In this document: one piece after another, positions 21,101 through 27,663 of the stretch | Numbering within the stretch: the stretch's first letter is position 1 | Layout: each line of letters opens with the position of its first letter | Assembly: GCA_037074705.1 (NCBI GenBank) | Contig: JAYJMR010000065.1 | Span: 1 to 64,000 of the forward strand | Length of the DNA stretch: 64,000 bases | Source of the DNA: Zhengitettix transpicula | Taxonomy: Eukaryota > Arthropoda > Insecta > Orthoptera > Tetrigidae | Reading direction: 5' to 3' | Position numbers and translations under genes: made by a program | The notes under the pieces: generated by a model | Seen by the model: the letters and a program-made list of their open reading frames with translations, nothing else | Database searches by the model: none | Told to the model about the DNA's origin: nothing

Positions 21101-22956
21101 TCTAGCCAGCGACGCTGGGCAGGTGTAAGGGCTTCCGGGTCCTGGGATTGTGCTTGGGTCGGGTTTTGTGTTGGGGGGATAGATTGAGGGTCCGGGATAG
21201 GGTGCGCCTCTGACCGCCGAACCTCACCAGCTTCCCCGACCAGAGGCGGCCCACCCCCAGCCTCCCCTTCCGCGGCGCCAGAACCCACCACGTCACCAAC
21301 CAACACACCCGAGGCGTCACGGTTTCTCCTATCTTTCCTCCTCCGGCGAGTCGGTCGTGGGGACGGGGCTGATGACGTGTTTGGAGGGGAGCGATGTTGT
21401 ATGGATACGGGGGACGGTAATGATTGGGTGTGTGTGGGTGGGGACGATAGCTGGGGTGGGGTACCAGGCTGAGGGCCCGCTGTGGAGGAATTGTTGTTAT
21501 TGGGAGGGGAAAGTGAAGCCGGAGATGGGTTGTAGGGTGGGGGGACATGTTTTGGCCGTTGGGGCCTCCTGCGCGCCGGGTTTGGGGACGGGGGGGATAA
21601 TGAGTTTTGGGAAGAGCGGCTTTGTATAATAACTATAGGTGAGATATGTGTGTTGGGAGGCGATTTCCTGTGAGTGGCATCACGACGGGGGTTTTTGGGT
21701 TTGTTCCCTCGCCGGGAGGCCACTGGGACAGGTGTTGAAGGACCTAGGGGAGAATTGTTTTTATCATTATTAGGCGTGGAGGGCGCAATGGGGGGCGAGC
21801 GGCTGTGGCTGGTCCTAGAGGAGGGTATCGGTGAAGTGTGTGTCAGTGGGCACGGGGGGGAAAATGAGTTTTGGGAAGAGCGGCTTTGTATAATACCTAT
21901 AGATGAGATATGTGTGTTGGGAGGCGTTTTCCTGTGAGTGGCATCACGACGGGGGTTTTTGGGTTTGTTCCTTTGCCGGGAGGCCACTGGGACAGGTGTT
22001 GAAGGACTTAGGGGAGAATTATTTGTAACATTATTAGGCGTGGAAGACGCAATGGGGGGCGAGAGGCTGTGGCTGGTCCTAAGGGGGGGTAGCGGTGAAG
22101 TGTGTGTCAGTGGGGACGGGGGGGATAATGAGTTTTGGCAGGAGCGGCATTGTATAATAACTATAGGTGAGATAGGTGTGTGGGGAGTCGTTTTCCTGTG
22201 AGTGGCATCACGACGGGGTTTTTTGGGTGTGTTCCTTCGCCGGGAGGCCACTGGGACAGGTGTTGAAGGACTTAGGGGAGAATTGTTTCTACCATTATTA
22301 GGCGTGGAGGACGCAATGGGGGGCGAGAGGCTGTGGCTGGTCCTAGGGGAGGGTAGCGGTGAAGTGTGTGTCGGTGGGGACAATCGAAAGGGTGAGGTAA
22401 TAGGCTTTGGGCTTGCTGGGGGGGGCGTGCTGAGAGGGGATATGAGAGCCGGAATCGGACTGTACGGTGAGGAGAGATTTAGGGGCCGTGGGGACCCCGG
22501 CTGAAGGCCAGAGTGTTGGGTCGAATGGGTGTGGGTGGTGGGTGAGGGTGTAGTGCGAACCCCATAAGAACGTGATGAGAGGTTTGGATGGGCATGGGCG
22601 TGATGAGTAGCTGTCACAGAATACTGGGGATGCAGGAATTCGCACTTGAGACATTTGTAGCGGATCCCACGAAATCCATGTACATGTCTCATATGGGCCA
22701 CGTAGGTCTTCTTATCCGGATATGATAGTCGGGTAAGCCTCCCATGAAACGGAAGAGCGCATAGTTCGCACTCATATGGAGCGGAACCTGGGAACGGTAT
22801 TAGTATATTGTTCTTTGGTAGGGGTGGATTCCGTAGTTGCCTACGAGCAGGAGTAGATTGGGAAGGCATGTGGCGTGGGGTTTGGGGGCGGCGCTGAGAG
22901 CTAGTTGGGGAAGCCACACGCTTAAGGACTTCAGAGTAAGATGGGCGTTCAGACAT
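18145..22956 (-). CDS. Utopia-like retrotransposon polyprotein (zinc finger, RT, restriction-like endonuclease), copy 1
   Basis: The enzyme should nick U2 DNA and reverse-transcribe its own RNA from the nick. The open frame extends to a TTG at 22980, but the first ATG is at 22956 (A at -3), giving 1,603 residues; numbering starts there. Two CCHH fingers (C63, C66, H88, H93; C102, C105, H118, H123) probably bind U2 DNA. A Pro/Ser/Arg-rich linker (about 130-690) contains three 88-residue repeats (193-456). The reverse transcriptase spans about 770-1100, with motif A LDISNAF (D919), motif B KQGCPLSP (977-984) and motif C YADD (1019-1022). A CCHC knuckle follows (C1423, C1426, H1435, C1440). The endonuclease has PD (1489-1490), D1505 and K1527, fitting PD-(D/E)XK. 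No RNase H domain is evident, unlike oomycete Utopia. All catalytic residues are present and there is no frameshift or stop. Confidence 0.93.
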   Translation of the reverse strand: MSERPSYSEVLKRVASPTSSQRRPQTPRHMPSQSTPARRQLRNPPLPKNNILIPFPGSAPYECELCALPFHGRLTRLSYPDKKTYVAHMRHVHGFRGIRYKCLKCEFLHPQYSVTATHHAHAHPNLSSRSYGVRTTPSPTTHTHSTQHSGLQPGSPRPLNLSSPYSPIPALISPLSTPPPASPKPITSPFRLSPPTHTSPLPSPRTSHSLSPPIASSTPNNGRNNSPLSPSTPVPVASRRRNTPKKPRRDATHRKTTPHTPISPIVIIQCRSCQNSLSPPSPLTHTSPLPPLRTSHSLSPPIASSTPNNVTNNSPLSPSTPVPVASRQRNKPKNPRRDATHRKTPPNTHISSIGIIQSRSSQNSFSPPCPLTHTSPIPSSRTSHSRSPPIAPSTPNNDKNNSPLGPSTPVPVASRRGNKPKNPRRDATHRKSPPNTHISPIVIIQSRSSQNSLSPPSPNPARRRPQRPKHVPPPYNPSPASLSPPNNNNSSTAGPQPGTPPQLSSPPTHTQSLPSPVSIQHRSPPNTSSAPSPRPTRRRRKDRRNRDASGVLVGDVVGSGAAEGEAGGGPPLVGEAGEVRRSEAHPIPDPQSIPPTQNPTQAQSQDPEALTPAQRRWLELLRTATGALWNVFESVVGTITGEAAGGNPGGAPGRQRSQAPPNNTGRQAPPNTNNLGRQAPAPDERRRRGPARPVYDSAAASALQKLYRRDRRKAMRQILDGPSPFCAIDGPSLRSHFAGVFSGSNHTYGTRPGIVPELNSDSPATEAEAVIRPPSRHEVCRRLARCKNTAPGPDGVRYSDWRRADPGGHVLTEIFVHCWSECRIPSAWKESRTILIHKGGSRDEVTNWRPLSLSSTIAKLYSGILADRISSWAVRCGKLSPEQKGFREAEGCMEHNFLVQSAVDLARRNGRQVCLAWLDISNAFGSIPHTHVFGVLRAMGMPDRVVNVVKEMYAGCTTRVRTPEGYTEPVCLDAGVKQGCPLSPIIFNLAIEPVIRTAAAAAGVSGYRLYGRPTSVLAYADDIVLLARDPQQLQTLLDRVGVAAEWAGLRFKPAKCATLCVDCRGRRVVRDTTFHIQGGVPRVLGDGDSYRYLGVPAGFRVSQTPDDELRALEADVGLIDSSLLAPWQKLDATRTFLLPRLDFILRAGDVPKAPVRQVDKVVRDAVKRWLWLPQRASVELIRLPTWEGGAGILPLTDSVDILSVSHAFRMLHCRDEAVREVAWAALNSVIKRKIRRAPTKEEVASYLSGDINQLFSRDGGDIASMWTQVRKASRRLRTRSGIHWRWSTVLEEMQILDGDGLPHNIPAEEDEDVAVAEADDTREDAQQPNTIPATPTKIPPSAIKQLVPFLKRSIIGGYRRRLLAKPDQGKTLSCFRLDPASNHWMRNGRYTRFAEWRFVHRARLGVVPLNGCKRFGEPNDRRCRRCGQPVETLPHVLNACKYHSRAWQLRHDGILHRLAAAVQGKPTTGTPPSITINKSVPGDDSGLRPDLVVTDTTSSSVTMVDVTVTFENREEAFQRARLLKSAKYELLAERLRLRYDDVKFHAFVVGSLGSWDPANDAVLRDLGVSRRYAKTMKNIIVSETLRWSRDMYVEHITGRRQYV
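21589..22380 (-). repeat. Three in-frame 264-bp repeats inside the retrotransposon ORF (copy 1)
   Basis: Residues 193-280, 281-368 and 369-456 are tandem copies of an 88-residue unit containing THTSPLP, SPPIASSTPNN, STPVPVASR, PRRDATHRK and a VIIQSRSSQNS-like end. The repeats have diverged by scattered substitutions without indels. The period is a multiple of three, so the frame is preserved. The unit is rich in Pro, Ser, Thr and Arg and is probably a disordered spacer between the zinc fingers and the reverse transcriptase. Confidence 0.92.
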
Positions 22957-24153
22957 AATTTGGATGGAAATAAATTGCAAAAAATAAAAAATAAAAAAAA
23001 ATAAAAAAAATAAAAAAAAAAAAAAAATAAAAAAAATAAAATAAAATAAAATAAATAAAATAAAATAAAAAAAATAATAAAAAAAAAAAAAAAAAAAAAC
23101 CCCGTAGCCTTAATTACTGCCCTATTATAGCCTATATTTTGGGATGGAGGAGGAAATGCTACTCGGCTTCGGACGCGCGTTGAATGGACACACCTGTAAC
23201 AATAAACACAGAAAACCCGGCAGAAAGGTGGGGAGAAAAGATCGCCTCTCTGGAATTTCCGGCCAAGATCAGAATTCGTTGTATCCACGGAATAGTCAAA
23301 AAGAAATTTAAGGATCAAACCGAAAAAAAAAATTAAAATAAAAATAAAAAAAAATATTTTGAATGAAATTAAATAAGCAAAGTTAAAAGAAAATTTAGAA
23401 ATTAAATTAAAAAAAATGTTAAATTAATTAATTATATATACAATCAATAGTATAGTATCATCGGAGCTAATCTGGAAAACAACTATCCGGTAGCTGAAGG
23501 CCCCGGCAGTATATCCCCGCTGTGCCACGCCCTAGCACAATGAGATCGGGTAAAATTCTGGGGCGAGTTCCAGCAAAGGACAACAGATAGCGCCACCCTA
23601 CACGCTGCTGCCAAGATGGCCTCCCGGCTACCACGACGCAAACCCGGAGGTGCACAAATCGCAGTCACCACCCACAGGGAATCCGCCAGCAGCTGTCCTT
23701 CACGCACGAGCTCTCATTAATAAAATTTTCACAAATTAATTTAAAAAAAAAATAATAATAATAAAAAAAAATAATAATAAAAAAAAAAAAAAAAAAAAAA
23801 AATTAAAAAAAAAAAAAAAAAATTTTAATTAAATCAAAATGAACGATATATAATCGTCAAAGTAAAACAAAAACACTACAATCTGGGATCTGAAGGACCC
23901 AGCAGTATATCCCCGCTGTGCCACGGCCTAGCACAATGAGATCGCGTAAAATTCTGGGGCCAGTTCCAGCAAAGGCTAACAGATGGCGCCACCCTACACG
24001 CACCAGGCAAAATGGCCTCCCGGCTAACACGACGCAAACCCGGAAGTGCACAAATCACAGACACCACCCACAGGGAATCCGCCAGCAGTTGTCCTTCACG
24101 CACGAGCTCTTATTAATAAAATTTCACAAATTAATTTAGAAGAAAGAAGAGAG

Positions 24154-24186
<33 letters not shown>

Positions 24187-25003
24187 ATAATTAAATCGAA
24201 ATGAACGATGTAATATCGTCAGAGTTAAACAAATACACTACAATCTTAGATCTGAAGGACCCAGCAGTGTATCCCCGCTGTGCCACGCCCTAGCACAATG
24301 AGATTGCGTAAAATTCTGGGGCCAGTTCCAGCAAAGGCTAACAGATAGCGCCACCCTACACGCACCAGCCAAAATGGCCTCCCGGCTACCACGACGTAAA
24401 CCCGGAAGTGCACAAACGAAAGCCTCCACCCACAGGGAACCCGCCAGCGGTTGTCCTTCACGAACAAGCTCTTATGACTTAAAATTTCACAAACTAATTA
24501 AATTTAGGGGTAAAAAAAAAATCGAAAAAAAAATAATAAAAAAAAAAAATTCCAACAATTCCAACAATTGACAAATTAATTTCCCAAATATGCTCTATCA
24601 CGATGCAATAACAATAATCAAAAGAACCCAGAAAAATATGCGCGCCCTATAACGCGGGGATACAAGCCTTTATTACTAAAAATTTCACAAAATAATTAAA
24701 TTAATAGGAAAAAAAATAAAAAATAAAAATTCTAAATTTTGCCAAATTAATTTTCCAAATATGCTCTATCAGCAGAAATAACCATAAGCAAAAAGGCCCC
24801 TGAATAATGTCCACGCCCTAGCTCGCGGAGATCGCTCAGACTGCTCAAGCCAATTTACACGTAGGACGCCCGAAAGCGTCAAACTCCAAAGTAAAGACCA
24901 AGATGGCCTCCCGGCAACCACGAAGTGGATTGAAAAGTCGCACAGTCGCACAAACTTCAGCCAATACTTACGGAGAACCCGCCAACGGTCGTCCCACGCG
25001 CGA
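22957..25003 (-). other. 5' UTR of retrotransposon copy 1
   Basis: 2,047 bp from the 5' junction to the first ATG. On the plus strand it holds an A/AT-rich homopolymer zone (22977-23099), a 220-bp unique stretch (23100-23322), AT-rich sequence to about 23460, then a series of related monomers separated by A-rich runs (23478-25003). Short upstream open frames of 60-75 codons recur in the monomers. They follow from the repeat and show no independent sign of coding. Confidence 0.75.
23478..25003 (-). repeat. Tandem 5' UTR monomers (copy 1)
   Basis: Three good monomers at about 23478-23741, 23878-24139 and 24239-24500 (start spacing 396 and 362 bp) share gtatccccgctgtgccacg, tagcacaatgagat, a aaaatggcctcccggct-type block and ccgccagc. 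A short, internally deleted fourth is at about 24569-24690, and a diverged fifth at about 24745-25003 ends exactly at the 5' junction. A-rich runs separate them. The arrangement resembles monomer-type 5' promoters of mouse L1. A promoter role is inference. Confidence 0.8.
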
Positions 25004-25024
25004 ATTAAGCTGATAAGAACAGAT
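25004..25024. repeat. Target-site duplication, right copy (element 1)
   Basis: The second copy of the 21-bp duplication of U2 nt 39-59; see 17544-17564. Confidence 0.93.
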
Positions 25025-25062
25025 ACTACACTTTGTTCTTAGCCAAAAGGCAGAGAAGCGAT
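25004..25062 (-). pseudogene. U2: U2 copy 11, 5' fragment (nt 1-59) with two substitutions
   Basis: U2 nt 1-59 lie directly upstream of the element in the same orientation, with the promoter flank (25063-25127) intact. Unlike every other U2 copy in the window it carries two changes: nt 11 G to U (plus-strand A at 25052) and nt 27 U to A (plus-strand T at 25036). The branch-site recognition block at nt 34-39 is unchanged. A transcript from this promoter would be a U2-retrotransposon fusion. Confidence 0.95.
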
Positions 25063-25127
25063 AAAGATTCCTCGATCGGGACGGTCTTTTATTCCGGACA
25101 CCATTGTAATCAACGGGGAGCATTGTT
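25063..25127 (-). promoter_or_regulatory. U2 promoter placed upstream of retrotransposon copy 1
   Basis: Same sequence as the promoter flank of intact U2 genes, including AATAAAAG at -31 to -24. It could drive a read-through transcript of the element. Confidence 0.5.
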
Positions 25128-25647
25128 AAATGTTTCTGCGGCAATACGTCGAAACACGCGGTCCCCGCGAAACGCCTGAAATCCTGATCGGAAAGTGAGG
25201 TCAACCGTCGAATGCTTAAATATCGCGGGAAAGGAAACAATTGGCTTCAAAGATAAAAATATTTGAAATGTATCAACAGTTTTATTGTTACAGTACGTCC
25301 CCACCTAGCGGCACTTACCTGCACTCGCTGCAGGGTGATACGTAAATGTAAGAGAAAAAAATTAAATTCCTCACGTAAACACACGAGTTCCGTCAAATTG
25401 AGCAAAAAAGAAATGACGTCGTCTAAGAAACGAATAGACAGTCAGAGTTCGGTGCGAATTAAGTGGAATTGATAACGGTTACAATTTTTCACGTTGACGT
25501 TTCCATTGTTACGCGGTCTTTGTAAACAAAGTTAATATTTGTCTTTAAACAGTACGCGCTCACATGTACGCGACATTTAAAAATTTTCCCCATTTTTTAA
25601 ATATATATTTATTTATTTAAATATATATAGAAGTAAAAAAAAATGGT

Positions 25648-25650
<3 letters not shown>

Positions 25651-25689
<39 letters not shown>

Positions 25690-25872
25690 TCACAGAAGAG
25701 TGTATATATATATACATGTAAAGAAACTTTAGTAGAGAAGAAATTAAAATTATAAAATAATTCGATCCGCGGAATATTAATTTGTAAGTTTTTACTAATG
25801 TTCGCTTGCAACAGCTATGCTGCGTGCGTGCGGCGGCGAGGAAGACGTTCGTAGATTACAACGGGCAGTCGT

Positions 25873-25920
<48 letters not shown>

Positions 25921-26103
25921 TCACAGAAGAGTGTATATATATATACATGTAAAGAAACTTTAGTAGAGAAGAAATTAAAATTATAAAATAATTCGATCCG
26001 CGGAATATTAATTTGTAAGTTTTTACTAATGTTCGCTTGCAACAGCTATGCTGCGTGCGTGCGGCGGCGAGGAAGACGTTCGTAGATTACAACGGGCAGT
26101 CGT

Positions 26104-26146
<43 letters not shown>

Positions 26147-26330
26147 TCACAGAAGAGTGTATATATATATACATGTAAAGAAACTTTAGTAGAGAAGAAA
26201 TTAAAATTATAAAATAATTCGATCCGCGGAATATTAATTTGTAAGTTTTTACTAATGTTCGCTTGCAACAGCTATGCTGCGTGCGTGCGGCGGCGAGGAA
26301 GACGTTCGTAGATTACAACGGGCAGTCGTG
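25651..26330. repeat. Array of three 225-bp T-rich monomers
   Basis: Three head-to-tail monomers, about 680 bp, with T runs of roughly 36-45. The last monomer passes into the normal spacer at ttttgcgatggcc. Confidence 0.95.
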
Positions 26331-26932
26331 TTTTGCGATGGCCGCCCAAGAGGCGCTCTGCTAGGTGGAATAAACGTATATTGCATACATTGTTTATAAA
26401 TGTATATCGAAATCCAGACGTCGGTATTTTACGTCTAAATTATAATAAAACCGAGATAGATTTATGGGAAAGTGACAGAATTAAAAGAGGCTTTAACGGC
26501 AACGAACCCCTGTTTTCAATATAGCTACGCAGTTTCCGTCAACAACGAATATTAATTACACTTCCTTTGAGCCGAAAGAAATGAGCGGAAAAAGTACGAT
26601 GTTTTGAATACATATGTATCAGATACATATTCGTAAAAGGCGCGTTATCCTATCGTACTTGCGTGCGTGCGTGCGGCGGCGACGACGACGTTCGCGAAAT
26701 ACAAAAGATATATAGGGAGCGTGGTCCAGCTGGTGGCCACGGACAACGGCTTCTCCCGGAAAATTACTTGTACTCGCTGGTGCCCGGTCCTGCCTGCGAG
26801 AAGATGATTGCCGAGAGAGGTGAATCCTGTACTGGATGCGAAATCGCAGTTATTTCAAAATTTACCTGCCTTCCAACTCAATATTTGATACGTCAGAATG
26901 TTAAACTTCTTTCTTTGTTTGAATTTCAATAA

Positions 26933-27083
26933 GGTGGGCCGATCCCGGCGATACTGCAAAGCCGGGCCAACCCGTGACAGATGTGGAGCAAGCTCCTAAC
27001 ACTCCGTCATTTTCCAAAAATGAGTTTAATATTCTGGTGGTGCGATGCACCACGTATCAGATATTAAGCTGATAAGAACAGAT
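26933..27083 (-). pseudogene. U2: U2 copy 12, 3' fragment (nt 39-189), promoterless
   Basis: Same structure as the fragment at 17414-17564, cut at the same nucleotide by the second element. 3' box at 26908-26921. Confidence 0.95.
27063..27083. repeat. Target-site duplication, left copy (element 2)
   Basis: 21 bp, identical to 34526-34546 and to both duplications of element 1. Confidence 0.93.
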
Positions 27084-27663
27084 TTAAGACGTTTATTTTC
27101 AAGAAATATTTACAAATATTAATATACAATTAGAATAGTTGTAGTCCGCTGATGGACTCAATTTAAGATTTACATGGGTTTAATAACTATATTTTTAGTC
27201 CCTTCAATGGGACTCAAGGAAATATTTATTTATTTCATTACAATAAAATTAGGTCATTTAATGACCTCTCAAGTCTTGTTTATATTTCTTGAAACAATCG
27301 TCTCTGCTGCTCCCAACGCCAGCGTAGCTCCCGCATCTCGAATAGGTGGTGACGCAACACGATGCCTGGCGATGTCGTGTTGCTGTTGATTCTCGAGGAG
27401 CATCCGCGCAGTACAGAATCCGGAACCCGTTGTCGCTAAGCGTCGCAGGATTTTGAAGTTCCAGGCGATCCCGGAATCAGGTATCTGCTGGTCGTCGCTG
27501 TCCGATAGTCCTGAGAAATAAAGGATAAAGCCAAAAGTAGATATTCAGGACTATTTCTTTTTTTTTTTTTTTTTTGGAAGCAACAGGACATTATTTAAAT
27601 AAGGGTAGGGCGGGAGGGTGGTTTTTCTAGGCGGACGATACAGGAACCCGCTCTCCAGAATCC
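27084..27663 (-). other. 3' UTR of retrotransposon copy 2
   Basis: 580 bp, same as copy 1 by eye. A18 tract and 10-bp stem at 27505-27575; multi-hairpin region at 27100-27291. Confidence 0.75.
27100..27291 (-). other. Predicted cloverleaf-like RNA structure in 3' UTR (copy 2)
   Basis: Outer inverted repeat at 27100-27109 and 27282-27291, with the three inner hairpins at 27143-27158, 27197-27214 and 27251-27267. Confidence 0.65.

Larger units (their letters stand above)
17565..25003 (-). mobile_element. Utopia-like U2-specific non-LTR retrotransposon, copy 1, full length
   Basis: A 7,439-bp element sits between exact 21-bp duplications of U2 nt 39-59, in the same orientation as U2. In sense order it has a 2.05-kb 5' UTR with tandem monomers, one 1,603-codon ORF and a 0.58-kb structured 3' UTR. 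It has no terminal repeats and no long terminal poly(A), as in R2-group elements. The ORF architecture is that of restriction-like-endonuclease non-LTR elements. From the literature, Utopia is the lineage of this type that targets U2 snRNA genes and is strongly site-specific in wasps and oomycetes. The name is therefore assigned from target plus architecture, not from a sequence search. The U2-targeting Keno elements belong to the APE-bearing Tx1 group and do not fit. The ORF is uninterrupted, so the element may be active. Confidence 0.85.
25063..26932. repeat. U2 spacer, class B, with three T-rich monomers
   Basis: 1,870 bp. Class B markers are gacgtcgtctaagaaacgaatag (class A has gacgttgtctaagaaacaaatag), five T before cacgttgacg, and aatggtggat joined straight to a T run instead of the A25-T8 tract. 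No gene seen. Confidence 0.88.

Noticed and set aside
22957..22980. Upstream start of the retrotransposon ORF at 22980
   Set aside because: The codon there is TTG. The first ATG, with A at -3, is at 22956, so the protein was started there; the same applies at 32475 versus 32499.
23478..24467. Recurrent 60-75-codon frames in the 5' UTR monomers (for example one starting MREGQLLADS)
   Set aside because: They are shared because the monomers are repeats; two different frames are equally open, and substitutions do not favour one of them.
24940..25003. HDV-like self-cleaving ribozyme at the element 5' end, as in R2
   Set aside because: I could not find a convincing nested P1/P2/P3 pairing in the first sense bases (CGCGCGTGGGACGACC onward). 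A profile search for HDV-like ribozymes over 24800-25024 would decide.
17414..25062. Keno (Tx1-group) as the identity of the U2-inserted element
   Set aside because: Keno-type elements carry an AP-like endonuclease upstream of the RT. This ORF has a C-terminal CCHC plus PD-(D/E)XK endonuclease instead.
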